A DNA stretch of 64,000 nt from Coraliomargarita sinensis (GTDB lineage Bacteria; Verrucomicrobiota; Verrucomicrobiia; Opitutales; Coraliomargaritaceae): positions 62,001 to 126,000 of the forward strand of contig NZ_QHJQ01000003.1 in assembly GCF_003185655.1 (NCBI RefSeq), in the 5' to 3' direction. Shown piece after piece: positions 35,032 through 44,524 of this stretch (position 1 is its first letter; every line of letters begins with the position of its first letter). The position numbers and the translations under genes are program-made. Below the pieces are notes generated by a model, which saw nothing but the letters and a program-made list of their open reading frames with translations, was not told where the DNA came from and made no database searches.

Positions 35032-36348
35032 ATGAAATCGACCTTCCACACCTGCTTGGCACTCTTCCTCCTGACCACCACTGCCCTGCATGCCGAATCA
35101 GAACGGGCTTCCGCGGGACGGCCCAATATCATCTTCATCATGGCCGACGACCTCGGCTACGAAACCATCGGTGCCTACGGAGGGACGTCCTATCAAACGC
35201 CGCACATCGACCGGCTCGCCGAAATGGGCGCACGCTTCGAACACTGCTACGCCCAACCGCTCTGCACCCCGAGTCGGGTAAAATTGATGACGGGCCGATA
35301 CAACGTCCGCAATTATCGTAAATTCGGCATTCTGCCCCGAAACGAAACCACCTTTGCGCAACTCTTCCGGGAAGCGGGCTACACCACTGCCATCGCTGGC
35401 AAGTGGCAGTTGGGCAAGGAACCCGACGCCCCCCGGCACTTCGGCTTCGACGAGGCGCTACTCTGGCAGCACACCATGGGACGCACCCGGGAAAATGGCC
35501 GGGATTCGCGCTTCGAGAATCCGCTGCTGGAGCGGAACGGTAACATTCTGGACTACCGGAACGGTGAATACGGGCCCGAATTGCTCACCGATTTTGTTTG
35601 TGACTTTATCGCCAATAACAGGGACCGCCCCTTTCTGGTCTATTATCCTATGCTGTTGACCCACTGCCCTTTTATACCGACACCGGATTCAGAAGAATGG
35701 GATCCGAAGAGCATGGGGTCTCCCACTTATAAAGGGGACGCCAAATACTTCGGCGACATGGTTCGTTACATGGATAAAATCGTCGGCCGGATCGTGGATG
35801 AAGTCGAGCGGCAGGGCTTGAGCGAAAACACCATCATCTTTTTTACTGGCGATAATGGCACGGACCGGCCCGTCGTCTCCATGCTCAATGGACGTAAGGT
35901 CGCCTGGGGCAAGGGTAAGACCACGGACGCTGGCACGCGGGTGCCGCTGGTGGTTTACGGACCCGGCACGGTGAAAAGCCAGGTAATCCGCAATCTGGTC
36001 GATTTTTCCGACTTCTTTCCCACGCTCTGCGATCTTGCCGGCATTTCAACACCCGAAAGCTTACCCTTGGACGGCCGCAGTTTCCTCCCTCAACTGAACG
36101 GACAGGAAGGCCAGCCCCGTGAGCACCTCTACTGCTGGTACAGCTCAAGCGGAAAACCCGAGAAAGCAAAAATCTTCGCCCGCACCCATCGCTACAAGCT
36201 CTATCAAAGCGGAGACTTCTTCGACCTCTCGCAGGATGTACTGGAAGAACAACCGCTGCTCGCAAGCCAGCTGACTCCAGAGCAAAAAGAGATCCGTTCC
36301 CAATTTCAGACCGTGATCGAGGAAAACAGCAAATTGAGACCCGAATAA
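35032..36348 (+). CDS. Secreted sulfatase (formylglycine type)
   Basis: A 438-residue S1-type sulfatase. A signal peptide of about 20 residues (ending ALHAES) precedes the sulfatase domain, which starts at PNIIFIMADDLGYETIG with metal-binding Asp residues. The active-site motif is C78-TPSR at residues 78-82, where Cys would be converted to formylglycine by an FGE (none in this window). A second metal site near FFTGDNGT is intact. It should remove sulfate esters from carbohydrates or related compounds. The nearby GH95/GH78 genes imply sulfated algal glycans (inference), although the MFS gene is its immediate upstream neighbour. Confidence 0.93.
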   Translation: MKSTFHTCLALFLLTTTALHAESERASAGRPNIIFIMADDLGYETIGAYGGTSYQTPHIDRLAEMGARFEHCYAQPLCTPSRVKLMTGRYNVRNYRKFGILPRNETTFAQLFREAGYTTAIAGKWQLGKEPDAPRHFGFDEALLWQHTMGRTRENGRDSRFENPLLERNGNILDYRNGEYGPELLTDFVCDFIANNRDRPFLVYYPMLLTHCPFIPTPDSEEWDPKSMGSPTYKGDAKYFGDMVRYMDKIVGRIVDEVERQGLSENTIIFFTGDNGTDRPVVSMLNGRKVAWGKGKTTDAGTRVPLVVYGPGTVKSQVIRNLVDFSDFFPTLCDLAGISTPESLPLDGRSFLPQLNGQEGQPREHLYCWYSSSGKPEKAKIFARTHRYKLYQSGDFFDLSQDVLEEQPLLASQLTPEQKEIRSQFQTVIEENSKLRPE

Positions 36349-36384
36349 TGCACTTCTTTCGTGGAACAGCCCTCCCGTCTGTTC

Positions 36385-36413
36385 CTTATAGCGTTTTGCA
36401 AAAGCGGCATGAG
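36385..36413. repeat. Short dispersed repeat related to the 21.1-kb element
   Basis: CTTATAGCGTTTTGCAAAAG followed by CGGCATGAG. The first part matches 17 of 20 bases at 21195-21214, and the second part (with TTTTGC) matches 17 of 20 bases at 21119-21138. It therefore looks like a collapsed copy of the element at 21111-21222, carrying both of its ends. Confidence 0.45.
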
Positions 36414-36425
36414 CCTCGACAAACC

Positions 36426-36456
36426 CTGTCCTCTGTCCTCTGTCCTCTGTCCTCTG
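36426..36456. repeat. 7-bp tandem repeat (CTGTCCT)
   Basis: CTGTCCT occurs four times in a row followed by CTG, ending eight bases beyond the stop of the ArsR-methyltransferase gene (which reads leftward). It is a pure simple-sequence tract and could vary in copy number. Confidence 0.8.
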
Positions 36457-36464
36457 AAAAAAAC

Positions 36465-37394
36465 CTACTTCACCCCACTGGCCAGAACCGTTTCAAAATT
36501 CGGCTCCTGTTCTTCCTTGGCCACCACATCGACCTTGGCCTGACGGAAGCCGGCTGACTTGAGGTATTGATACAGGGTGTTTTCGGAAAAGCCCAGCCAG
36601 ACATCGGCATAGAGTTCGCGGGCTTTTTCAAACTGGTGCTCGAGCAGATCGAGAATGATCAGTTGCCCCCCGGGCTTGAGGATACGATAGGCTTCCTCGA
36701 CGGCAGTCTGGGGATGTTGCGCGTGATGCAGGGCCTGGCTGAGCAGCGCCAGATCGACGCTCTTTTCCTTGAGCGGGACCTTCTCGATATCACCGAGCTT
36801 ATAACTGAGGTTGGTAAATCCGTTCTTCTCCGCCAGTTCACTGCCGAACTCCACCATTCTGGGCGAGTTATCCACGCAGACCACCGACTCGGCGCGATTG
36901 GCCAGCAGTTGCGAAATGAGCCCTTCGCCCGCGCCGAGATCGGCGATCTTGATCTTGGGGGTGAGGTGCAGAAGAAAATGTCCGATCGCCTCCCAGCTGC
37001 GACCCGGGCAATAGTTCTTACCGAGTCGTCCGGCGACCGAATTAAAATACTGTTCCGACTTCTGCTTACGCTTTTCCAGAATGCGCTTAAGGTTGGCCCG
37101 GTCATTGGCCACCTCCTCGGTTTTTTCTACCGAGGCGTAGGCTGCCTTGAGCAGTGCACTGGCGACGGAGTTATTCCCGGCATTCAGAGCATAAAAGGTT
37201 TTCTTCCCCTCACGCCGATCCTTCACCAGTTCCCCCTGGCGCAGGAGTCCGAGATGCGAGGAGATTCTGGATTGGCCCATATCCAGGACTTCCTGGAGTT
37301 CCGCGACGGATAGCTCTTCGTCCATCAAAAGCGCTAGAATTCGCACGCGTGTCGAATCCGACAAAAGTTTCAGGGTTTCCCAGGAGTCAGCCAT
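36465..37394 (-). CDS. ArsR-type regulator fused to SAM-dependent methyltransferase
   Basis: A 309-residue two-domain protein. Residues 1-85 are an ArsR/SmtB winged helix (LKLLSDSTRVRILALL, then the recognition helix SRISSHLGLL). Metal-sensing cysteines are absent. Residues of about 135-300 form a class I methyltransferase with motif I IADLGAGEGLISQLLA and a later NPG-like KPGGQLIILD. This fusion is known in several bacteria and is often linked with the methionine/SAM cycle, sensing SAM or a metabolite. No methionine genes are adjacent here, so the target is unclear. Its 3' end lies next to a CTGTCCT tandem repeat. Confidence 0.9.
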   Translation of the reverse strand: MADSWETLKLLSDSTRVRILALLMDEELSVAELQEVLDMGQSRISSHLGLLRQGELVKDRREGKKTFYALNAGNNSVASALLKAAYASVEKTEEVANDRANLKRILEKRKQKSEQYFNSVAGRLGKNYCPGRSWEAIGHFLLHLTPKIKIADLGAGEGLISQLLANRAESVVCVDNSPRMVEFGSELAEKNGFTNLSYKLGDIEKVPLKEKSVDLALLSQALHHAQHPQTAVEEAYRILKPGGQLIILDLLEHQFEKARELYADVWLGFSENTLYQYLKSAGFRQAKVDVVAKEEQEPNFETVLASGVK

Positions 37395-37546
37395 ATGGTC
37401 TGCTAACGATTACCATCCTGAGCGGAAGGGCAAAGTCATTTTTTGCTTGTTCAATATACGGGAGAAAGCACGAAGACCCGAAGACCGTCCGAGTAAGCCA
37501 AGAAAAAGCTCGCGCCTTATAGGCTTGGTGTGGATACGGGAAGGTC

Positions 37547-40129
37547 ATGAAGCTCAAGCCCGAAACCAGCGACAAGCTCCCGGAGAAGACGACCACGCCT
37601 TTGGGCTTCCTCGTGCTGATCCTGCTCTCCGGCGGCGCCGCGCTGATTTACCAAATTCTCTGGATGCGCCAGCTTGGCCTGGTATTCGGGAATACCGCAC
37701 AGGCCGCCGCCATGACCCTGGGTCTCTTTTTTCTCGGCTTGGCCTGTGGCAGCAGCTTCTGGGGCTGGCTCTCGCCGCGAATCAAACGTCCACTGCGGAC
37801 CTATGCCTGGCTTGAACTGGGCATCGGACTGAGCGGGGTCCTCTGCCTGCCTCTCCTTCATCTTTACCGCGAGATCTACCCCGCCCTCTACGGGCAGTTC
37901 GCCGACAGCTGGCTTTGGCTGATCAAAGCCCTTCTGGCCCTGGTCATGGTGTTCCCCGGTTCGTTCCTGATGGGCGGCACGATTCCTTTGATGGGAAAAT
38001 TTCTCGTTCGTGAGCGACTGGCTTTCGGGCGCATCACCGCTTCGATCTATGGGATCAATACTTTGGGCGCGGCCACCGGGGCTTTTGCCGCCGCGTTCAT
38101 CATACTTCCTAATTTGGGCTTTCGCCTGAGTTGCCTCACTGCCGTCTCCATTTCCGTTCTCGTGGCCCTGCTGGCCCTGAGGCTGGCCCGCAGGGAAAGG
38201 ATCGCCGCGCCGGACCAATTACCGCCGGTGTCCCCGCAAGCTGAAGCCTCCAAGGCGATCCTTTCGCGCCCCTTCATCTGCCTGCTCGCCTTTTTCTCCG
38301 GCTTCAACGTGCTCGCACTGGAAGTGCTCTGGACGCGGATGTTTGCCCTGGTGCACGAGAATTCGGTCTACAGTTTTGCCGCTATCCTTGTGGTGGTGCT
38401 TCTGGCTCTGGCGGCTGGCGCCTGGCTGGCCTCGCTCTTGGCCCGCAAATCCCGCGGACCGGTGCCGATTCTGCATTTGCTCTGCGCGCTGAGCGGCCTC
38501 TCCGTCTGGATCGTCCCGACCCTGTTCCTGAAACTCACCGACGATCTGCAAATGCTGCCGGAGAAAGGCTCTTTTGTCAGCTATGTCCTTCAACTCTTCG
38601 CCACCGCATTCGGGGCGATTGGCCTGCCCTGTTTGCTGCTCGGGGTCTTGTTCCCCTTCCTGATGAAAGCCGAAGAGCGCTTCGCCCAGTCACCGGGAAA
38701 GAGCATCGGCCTGCTCGCTGGCATCAACACGACCGGCGCGATCCTTGGCTCTCTGATCTGCGGATTTTTTATGTTGGAAACACTGGGCATGTGGCGGTCC
38801 ATGCAGGTGCTGGCTGCTGTTTACCTGTTACTTACGCTGCTTCTGCCGGCAGCAGGAAATCTTCTCGCCCAAAGCGTCAAGGTCGCCTCAGCCATCTTAC
38901 TGCTGCTACTCTTCAACGCATGGAAGCCGGCCGAACTTCCGGTCTCGGCCTTCGACCCCGCCGACGGACCACAGGAGGTGGTAGAACGTTGGGAGGCCAG
39001 CGACAGCACGGTCACCGTCGTGCGCAAAGCAAACGGCGAACACGCGATCCGAATCAACTCGAATTACAGCCTCGGCTCCAGTGAGGCTTACATGACACAA
39101 ATCTTCCAGACCCGCGTGCCCCTGCTCGCCTTCCCAAATACAAAAAGTATTTTTTATCTGGGCATGGGCACCGGCATCACCGCAGGTGAAGCCCTGGATC
39201 GTAGAGACTTTCCCCAAGTCGAAAGAATCACTGTTTGTGAATTATCCCCCGAGGTGATCACCGCTGCACGGAAATACTTCGGCGGCAGTCCCGGACGCCC
39301 TGACTTGGTCAACGGACTCTTTAAAGACCCGCGGGCAACAGTTCTCGCTGAAGACGGGCGCAACTACCTGATGGCCTCCAAGGAACGCTACGACATGATC
39401 AATGCCGATCTCTTCCTACCCTATCGCAGTGGCACCGGTAACCTCTACAGTCTGGAGCATTACCGCACGGCCCGCGAACGACTCAACCCGGGCGGCGTCT
39501 ACGTCCAGTGGTTGCCGCTGTATCAACTCAGCCAGCAGGAGTTTGGCGTCATTGCCCGAACCATGCTGGAAGCTTTTGAGTATGTCAGCATCTGGCGCAA
39601 CCACTTCCAGCCCGGCAACGAGGTCGTCGCCTTAATCGGCCATATCGACGAGAAACCAATTCCTTCCAGCAATATTGACACCAGCCAGGAGCAACTAAGG
39701 GCTGTACAGGGTGCACGGGCGATCGACCTCCCCCGGGTCGTTCTACCGGTCAACGAACAAACCATTCCGCTCTTTTATGCGGGCAACCTTTCCAACTCCC
39801 GCGATCGCTTTGAAATGTATCCCCTCAATACCGACGACCGGCCGATCATCGAGTTCAACGCACCTCGTTCCCTACGCCAACCGCAAGAGGCGGGACGACC
39901 TCACTTCGTCGGTAAAAAGTTCGCCGCGTTCATTGATCATATTCTGGCCGACACCCCACCCGCATCTGATCCGCTCTTATCCGACCGGAAAGCCTCGATA
40001 CGGGAACTCCCGCTGGCCGGTGCCGCCTTCCATCGCGCCTGGATCGCTTTTGCCGATCAGGATATCGAAGCCCTGGAGCATCATTGGAAGGACTTCATCG
40101 AACACTGGCTCGCGACGACTCAAAACTAG
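37547..40129 (+). CDS. Membrane-anchored spermidine synthase-like protein
   Basis: An 860-residue protein with about 15 membrane helices in the first half (roughly residues 20-460, MFS/rhomboid-like in pattern). The second half is a spermidine-synthase-like Rossmann domain: FYLGMGTGITAGEAL, then VCELSPEVITAARKYF, then EDGRNYL. The family of fused permease-spermidine synthases is widespread, but few members have been assayed. The aminopropyl-transfer role is not established, and some may methylate or sense SAM-like substrates. Inner-membrane. It is divergent from the ArsR-methyltransferase gene, with a non-coding gap of 152 bases containing no obvious operator. Confidence 0.85.
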   Translation: MKLKPETSDKLPEKTTTPLGFLVLILLSGGAALIYQILWMRQLGLVFGNTAQAAAMTLGLFFLGLACGSSFWGWLSPRIKRPLRTYAWLELGIGLSGVLCLPLLHLYREIYPALYGQFADSWLWLIKALLALVMVFPGSFLMGGTIPLMGKFLVRERLAFGRITASIYGINTLGAATGAFAAAFIILPNLGFRLSCLTAVSISVLVALLALRLARRERIAAPDQLPPVSPQAEASKAILSRPFICLLAFFSGFNVLALEVLWTRMFALVHENSVYSFAAILVVVLLALAAGAWLASLLARKSRGPVPILHLLCALSGLSVWIVPTLFLKLTDDLQMLPEKGSFVSYVLQLFATAFGAIGLPCLLLGVLFPFLMKAEERFAQSPGKSIGLLAGINTTGAILGSLICGFFMLETLGMWRSMQVLAAVYLLLTLLLPAAGNLLAQSVKVASAILLLLLFNAWKPAELPVSAFDPADGPQEVVERWEASDSTVTVVRKANGEHAIRINSNYSLGSSEAYMTQIFQTRVPLLAFPNTKSIFYLGMGTGITAGEALDRRDFPQVERITVCELSPEVITAARKYFGGSPGRPDLVNGLFKDPRATVLAEDGRNYLMASKERYDMINADLFLPYRSGTGNLYSLEHYRTARERLNPGGVYVQWLPLYQLSQQEFGVIARTMLEAFEYVSIWRNHFQPGNEVVALIGHIDEKPIPSSNIDTSQEQLRAVQGARAIDLPRVVLPVNEQTIPLFYAGNLSNSRDRFEMYPLNTDDRPIIEFNAPRSLRQPQEAGRPHFVGKKFAAFIDHILADTPPASDPLLSDRKASIRELPLAGAAFHRAWIAFADQDIEALEHHWKDFIEHWLATTQN

Positions 40130-40136
40130 GCAGGAC

Positions 40137-40158
40137 GGCGCGCTCGGCGAGTCGCGCC
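40137..40158. repeat. Intergenic palindrome (REP-like)
   Basis: GGCGCG and CGCGCC flank a nested CTCG-G-CGAG, giving a stem with one bulged T. The reverse complement reads as GGCGCGACTCGCCGAGCGCGCC, a style typical of intergenic REP-like units of Opitutae-type genomes. It lies just after the spermidine-synthase-like stop. Confidence 0.5.
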
Positions 40159-40268
40159 CTACCCTCGGGAGGCCCATCGTAAGGCATCGCATGGTAGGCC
40201 CGGTTTGCCACACCGTCCGTTCGACCGACAAGCGCTCCCTTTGATAAGCCTTGAACCGGAAAGAGGGA

Positions 40269-41693
40269 ATGTTTAGCGATATCGCTGTGCTTCGGATAAG
40301 CCTATTCTCATTTTTTCTCTGCTCGCCATCCCTAATGGCGTCACAGGTCGTAATCGAGTGGCGGCAGGACGTTCCGGAGGACTGTCCCTTTGAAATGTCG
40401 AAGGATTTTGCCGGAGTCCGGTTTACCGGAAAGCACAGTGACTACCACGTGGGGGATACCTTTTATCCATCGTGGGCCGGCGATGGAAACCTCTACTCTC
40501 CCTGGACGGACGGGGTGACTGATGGAGTCAAGTGCACCTCGGGAGGCGGGATCAGGACCGGGCACAAGACGGGTCATGCGGTCATGATCGGCGACGATCC
40601 CACCACCCTCACGATCAAAAACACTTCGCCGCCCAAACAGGCCTTGGCCACTCCGTACCGCGGCCGCTACCCGGCAGGTTCGCTGGTTCACGAGGAAATC
40701 TGGTACTACGGCACCTATTGCTTGGGGCCCAGTGCCGCCTACTGGCATGCGGGCCTGCGCTGGAATTGGCCGGTGCTGGGGCCGATGCCGGGCTTTCAAA
40801 TTTCCTACGATCTGGGCAAAACCTGGGAAGCTTCGCCGCTTTCTCCCTCCCAACCGCTGTTTCCGGAACCGGATCAATTTCTAGGTCCGGTCAAGATGGG
40901 CGCGCCCCACTTTGTCGACTACGGCCGCAACATGGAGCACTCACCGGACGGCAAAGCCTACCTGATTGCCATGGGGGCGGAAGAGAATGATCCGATGCCC
41001 CGACCCTGTATCCGGCCAACGGAGAACGGCAGCGGTCTGGAAGTCGACAAAGCCTGCAAAGAGACGATCCGTCTGCACCTCCGTCAGGGTGAAGCCGCAG
41101 ACCCTGTACTGAATGCCCTCTGCAAAGAAGCGCATGCCGAAGCTGAAGGGATGACTTTCAAACACGGTAACCTGAGCTGGATCAGCGCGGATCAGATCTA
41201 TCTGGCACGCGTCACGCCCTCGCCGGAAACGATCAACGACCTGAACGCCTACGAGTTTTTTGCCGGGCATGACGAGGATGCACGCCCCGTCTGGAGCTCC
41301 GACTTTTCCGAGATTCAACCTCTTATCGAATGGAACAACCACATGGGTTGCGTCACCGCTACCTGGGTGCCCGGCTTACAAAAATATCTGATGTGCGTGA
41401 CCGACGGTTGGCCCACGGTGACCAAGATGACCTCGTATATCCTTGAGGCGGATCAATTAACAGGCCCTTGGAGGATGGTGGCCTACATGAAGGATTTCGG
41501 AGAACAAGCCTACTTTCTTAATCTACCCAGTAAGTTTATCAGCGAGAATGGGCGCAGGATGTGGCTTTGTTATTCGGCAAACTTCGCCAACGAAAAAAAC
41601 GGGCTTCTGGTCGAGCCGATGAAAATCCATCCGCCCGGCGGGCGCTACGGGCTCAGCCTGCACGAGATGGAGCTCATTCCCCGCGAAGAATAA
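40269..41693 (+). CDS. Secreted protein of unknown function
   Basis: A 474-residue protein that I cannot name. It has a likely signal peptide (MFSDIAVLRISLFSFFLCSPSLMAS). The mature region is rich in aromatic and Gly/Asp turns. Blocks such as DTFYPSWAGDGNLYSPW, FQISYDLGKTWEASP and NHMGCVTATWVPG recall five-bladed beta-propeller glycosidases (GH43/GH32/DUF4185-like), but catalytic residues cannot be assigned. The ATG at 40269 is chosen. A TTG at 40251 is an alternative that adds six residues ahead of the signal. It is followed by a strong candidate terminator and precedes the PKS operon. Confidence 0.7.
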   Translation: MFSDIAVLRISLFSFFLCSPSLMASQVVIEWRQDVPEDCPFEMSKDFAGVRFTGKHSDYHVGDTFYPSWAGDGNLYSPWTDGVTDGVKCTSGGGIRTGHKTGHAVMIGDDPTTLTIKNTSPPKQALATPYRGRYPAGSLVHEEIWYYGTYCLGPSAAYWHAGLRWNWPVLGPMPGFQISYDLGKTWEASPLSPSQPLFPEPDQFLGPVKMGAPHFVDYGRNMEHSPDGKAYLIAMGAEENDPMPRPCIRPTENGSGLEVDKACKETIRLHLRQGEAADPVLNALCKEAHAEAEGMTFKHGNLSWISADQIYLARVTPSPETINDLNAYEFFAGHDEDARPVWSSDFSEIQPLIEWNNHMGCVTATWVPGLQKYLMCVTDGWPTVTKMTSYILEADQLTGPWRMVAYMKDFGEQAYFLNLPSKFISENGRRMWLCYSANFANEKNGLLVEPMKIHPPGGRYGLSLHEMELIPREE

Positions 41694-41698
41694 GAACC

Positions 41699-41724
41699 AA
41701 AGGCCTGAATGCCTTGGCCTTTTT
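41699..41724 (+). terminator. Rho-independent terminator candidate
   Basis: AAAGGCC (41699-41705) pairs with GGCCTTT (41716-41722) around a 10-base loop, followed by further T residues to 41724. It lies directly behind the secreted-unknown stop and upstream of the PKS operon, separating the two units. Confidence 0.6.
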
Positions 41725-41750
41725 CAAAAATTTAGGCATGGTTGGCCGCA

Positions 41751-42773
41751 ATGCGACCCATTTCCATTATAGGCGGAGGTCTCGCGGGGCTCTCTCTCGG
41801 GATCGGCCTGCGACGAACCGGCGTGCCGGTAACGCTCACGGAGGCCGGGCAATATCCCCGCCATCGGGTTTGCGGGGAGTTTATTTCCGGTTTGTCGGAC
41901 CAAACAATCCAGCGTCTGGGACTGGCCCGGGCATTGTCCGAAAGCGTAACTCTTCATCGGTTACAATGGTACGATGCAGAGAGCTTACTTCGGGACGACA
42001 CTCTGCCCGCGCCGGCAAAAGGCCTTTCCCGGTGGAAACTGGATGAAAGCCTCGCGGATGAATTTACCGAACTGGGCGGCACCTTGCAAACCGACTCCCG
42101 CAGCCCGCGGGACGCCTTCAACCCCGGCACGGTCGATTGTGCCGGAAGGCGCCCCCGAAAGGAAAGCAAGTGGATCGGCCTGAAATGCCACTTGCAGGAT
42201 TTTCAACTATCCGCCGATCTGGAAATGCATATGAGCGCCCAAGGTTACCTGGGGCTGAGTCGCATCGAAAATGGCCGGACCAATCTCTGCGGCCTCTTTC
42301 GCAACTGCGGCATCAAACCTCCGGGAAATGGTGCCCCTTTCATCTTTGAATATTTACGGCACTGCGGCTTCCGTAGATTGTTGTCTCGTATCGAATGGGC
42401 CACCCCGATCGCAGGCAGCGAATGCTCCGTCGCCGCGCTCAGTTATGCTGCGGAAGCCCCCATAGGAGGAGGTCTTCAGTTGGGAGACGCCCGGGGACTC
42501 ATTCCGCCTTTTACCGGCAATGGAATGACTCTCGCCTTCGAAAGCGCCGCGCTCGCGCTCGACCCGCTTCGTGCCTTTTCCAGACAAGAGATAAACTGGG
42601 AGAGTTGCGCCGATAGCTACACCAAGTCGACCCGGGCACACTTCGGCCGGCGCCTTACCCTAGCCCGCGGCTTGCACCGTTGGCTGGTATCACCTGCTCT
42701 TTTTCCACTGACTTCCGCTGCGGCCCGAACACCGCTATTCCCCTTTCAAAGCCTGTTTCGGCTCACGCGCTGA
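41751..42773 (+). CDS. FAD-dependent oxidoreductase of the PKS operon
   Basis: A 340-residue flavoprotein of the group A/geranylgeranyl-reductase-like monooxygenase fold. The dinucleotide motif GGGLAGLSLG is at residues 7-16. The family's second FAD block reads GDARGLIPPFTGNGMTLA in the C-terminal part. The ATG at 41751 begins right at the beta strand. A TTG at 41742 is possible but adds little. It lies 4 bases ahead of a SAM methyltransferase and in the same operon as a type III PKS. By analogy with SrsC-type hydroxylases it may hydroxylate a phenolic polyketide on the way to a quinone (inference). Cytoplasmic or peripheral-membrane. Confidence 0.88.
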   Translation: MRPISIIGGGLAGLSLGIGLRRTGVPVTLTEAGQYPRHRVCGEFISGLSDQTIQRLGLARALSESVTLHRLQWYDAESLLRDDTLPAPAKGLSRWKLDESLADEFTELGGTLQTDSRSPRDAFNPGTVDCAGRRPRKESKWIGLKCHLQDFQLSADLEMHMSAQGYLGLSRIENGRTNLCGLFRNCGIKPPGNGAPFIFEYLRHCGFRRLLSRIEWATPIAGSECSVAALSYAAEAPIGGGLQLGDARGLIPPFTGNGMTLAFESAALALDPLRAFSRQEINWESCADSYTKSTRAHFGRRLTLARGLHRWLVSPALFPLTSAAARTPLFPFQSLFRLTR

Positions 42774-42776
42774 CTG

Positions 42777-43457
42777 ATGCAAATCCGTAACGTACAACCG
42801 GAACAGCTGGACAGCGTGCCATACGATGACGAGGTGGCCCGCCGCATTCACCGTGACATTTATCGCTTCAATCAACTGATGGGCAACTTCCGCTGGACCA
42901 GCAACGTATTGAAAAATTCGCTACGCCCGGGCGATCGCGTTTTGGAAATCGCCGCGGGACGAGGCCAACTCATTCAACGGCTGCATAAAGAAGGCGAGTT
43001 GATTAAAGCTGGCCGTGTCGCGGCATTTGATGCCGCCTGCCCCCGCCCGCCGGATTGCCCGTCCGACGTTGAGTGGTCGGTTTGCCGGGCTGAAGAATTC
43101 ACCGATTACGCCGATTTCAATGTGATTATCAGCTGCCATTTCCTACATCAGTTGGAAGACTCGGCCCTACACTCGCTCGGCCACATTTGCAGTCACGTCG
43201 ATGTATGGATCGCGGCCGAGCCACGCCGACATTTACTCGCCACATCACTCTGCCGGGCCAGTGCACTCATCGGAATGAGCCGTGATGGAATCGGGGACGG
43301 TTTAACCAGCATTCGTGCGGGATTCCGAAAACAAGAACTCCCGCAATTACTCGGCCTGCAGAAGGAGCATTGGCAGCTCGAAACGAATGAAACACTGCTG
43401 GGCCGCTATGGACTGTTTGCGGAACGGAAATCCAGAAAAGAAGAGACATGTATTTAA
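42777..43457 (+). CDS. Class I SAM methyltransferase of the PKS operon
   Basis: A 226-residue methyltransferase. Motif I is VLEIAAGRGQLIQRL (about residues 55-69) with the acidic partner in VAAFDAACP. The N-terminal 45 residues are amphipathic. The 3' end overlaps the PKS start by 10 bases, pointing to translational coupling. In the related phenolic-lipid clusters a methyltransferase acts on the resorcinol or quinone ring oxygen or carbon. The precise acceptor here is not deducible. Cytoplasmic. Confidence 0.85.
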   Translation: MQIRNVQPEQLDSVPYDDEVARRIHRDIYRFNQLMGNFRWTSNVLKNSLRPGDRVLEIAAGRGQLIQRLHKEGELIKAGRVAAFDAACPRPPDCPSDVEWSVCRAEEFTDYADFNVIISCHFLHQLEDSALHSLGHICSHVDVWIAAEPRRHLLATSLCRASALIGMSRDGIGDGLTSIRAGFRKQELPQLLGLQKEHWQLETNETLLGRYGLFAERKSRKEETCI

Positions 43458-44524
43458 AATCAATTGCCTCCGCCGTACCACCGAAGAGCTATTCGCAGCG
43501 CGAGTGCTGGGAAAGTTTGCGTGACTCCGCAACCGGACAGCGACTTCGCGCCGGTTCGCTACGCTTGGCTGAACGCATCATGCTGGGCGACAGTGGCATC
43601 GACAAACGGCACTTCGCCATTCAACCGGGCAACGGCCTCTTTGAATCGAGTGCGTCGCAGCTCAACGAAGCTTTCGAACGCGAAGGCCCGGCACTGGGAC
43701 GCAGAGCTTTGCGATCGGCACTTGAACAGGCGGAAATGAACGCCTCTGAGCTGGATGCGCTTTTCGTCTGCACCTGCACCGGCTATTTATGCCCGGGCCT
43801 GAGCAGCTATCTGGCAGAATCAATCGGACTTTCTCCGGCCGCTTATCTTCAGGATATCGTGGGTCAGGGCTGCGGAGCGGCCATCCCCACTCTGCGCTCG
43901 GCCAGTCATTTTCTTGCGGCGCACCCCGATGCCCGTGTCGCAGTGCTCGCGATCGAAGTTTGCAGTGCCGCCTTTTACATCGACGACGATCCGGGCGTGA
44001 TTATCAGCGCTTGTCTCTTTGGTGATGGTGCGGCCGCGACCATCTGGCACGGGGATGAGGCGGCCGGAGGTCTCCGGCTCGACCAATTCGATACCGTGCA
44101 CATTCCCGAAGATCGGGGGCTTTTACGATTCACTTCGCGGCAGGGCAAGCTACGCAATATCCTCTCTCCTCTGGTGCCAGAGCGGGCCGGCGAGGCGGTA
44201 CGGCAACTCCACCAGCGGGCCACCCTTTCTCCGGGGGCCCTGCCCGTGCCCCATCCCGGAGGACGTGAGGTGCTGCGGGCGATCGACCAGGCACTACCCG
44301 CTTCCTGTCCACCGGAGGCAGCGAACGTACTGCAACAATACGGCAATATGAGCAGCCCCAGTGTGCTCTTTGTTCTTAAGGAAATTCTCAAGCGTGAGGA
44401 ACTCCCGGACGAGCTCTGGCTGACATCCTTTGGTGCCGGCTTCAGTTGCCACAGTTGCCGCGCCCAAGAAAAACCCACCCGTTCGTTTGATGCTGCGGAA
44501 GAATCGGCAACAGTAGAAGTATGA
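43448..44524 (+). CDS. Type III polyketide synthase
   Basis: A 358-residue chalcone/stilbene-synthase-like homodimeric ketosynthase. The active-site triad is fully present: Cys142 in GQGCGAA, His269 in VPHPGGRE and Asn300 in [10 protein letters not shown]. It condenses malonyl-CoA onto a CoA starter, and the chain length and cyclisation cannot be read from sequence. Bacterial relatives with a flavoprotein and a methyltransferase next door make alkylresorcinols, alkylpyrones or alkylquinones as membrane lipids or redox cofactors. The overlap with both neighbours (10 bases before, 4 after) argues for one tight operon. Confidence 0.93.
   Translation: MYLKSIASAVPPKSYSQRECWESLRDSATGQRLRAGSLRLAERIMLGDSGIDKRHFAIQPGNGLFESSASQLNEAFEREGPALGRRALRSALEQAEMNASELDALFVCTCTGYLCPGLSSYLAESIGLSPAAYLQDIVGQGCGAAIPTLRSASHFLAAHPDARVAVLAIEVCSAAFYIDDDPGVIISACLFGDGAAATIWHGDEAAGGLRLDQFDTVHIPEDRGLLRFTSRQGKLRNILSPLVPERAGEAVRQLHQRATLSPGALPVPHPGGREVLRAIDQALPASCPPEAANVLQQYGNMSSPSVLFVLKEILKREELPDELWLTSFGAGFSCHSCRAQEKPTRSFDAAEESATVEV

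Noticed and set aside
36426..36456. Possible CRISPR repeat
   Set aside because: The 7-bp units are directly adjacent with no spacers, so it is a simple tandem repeat.
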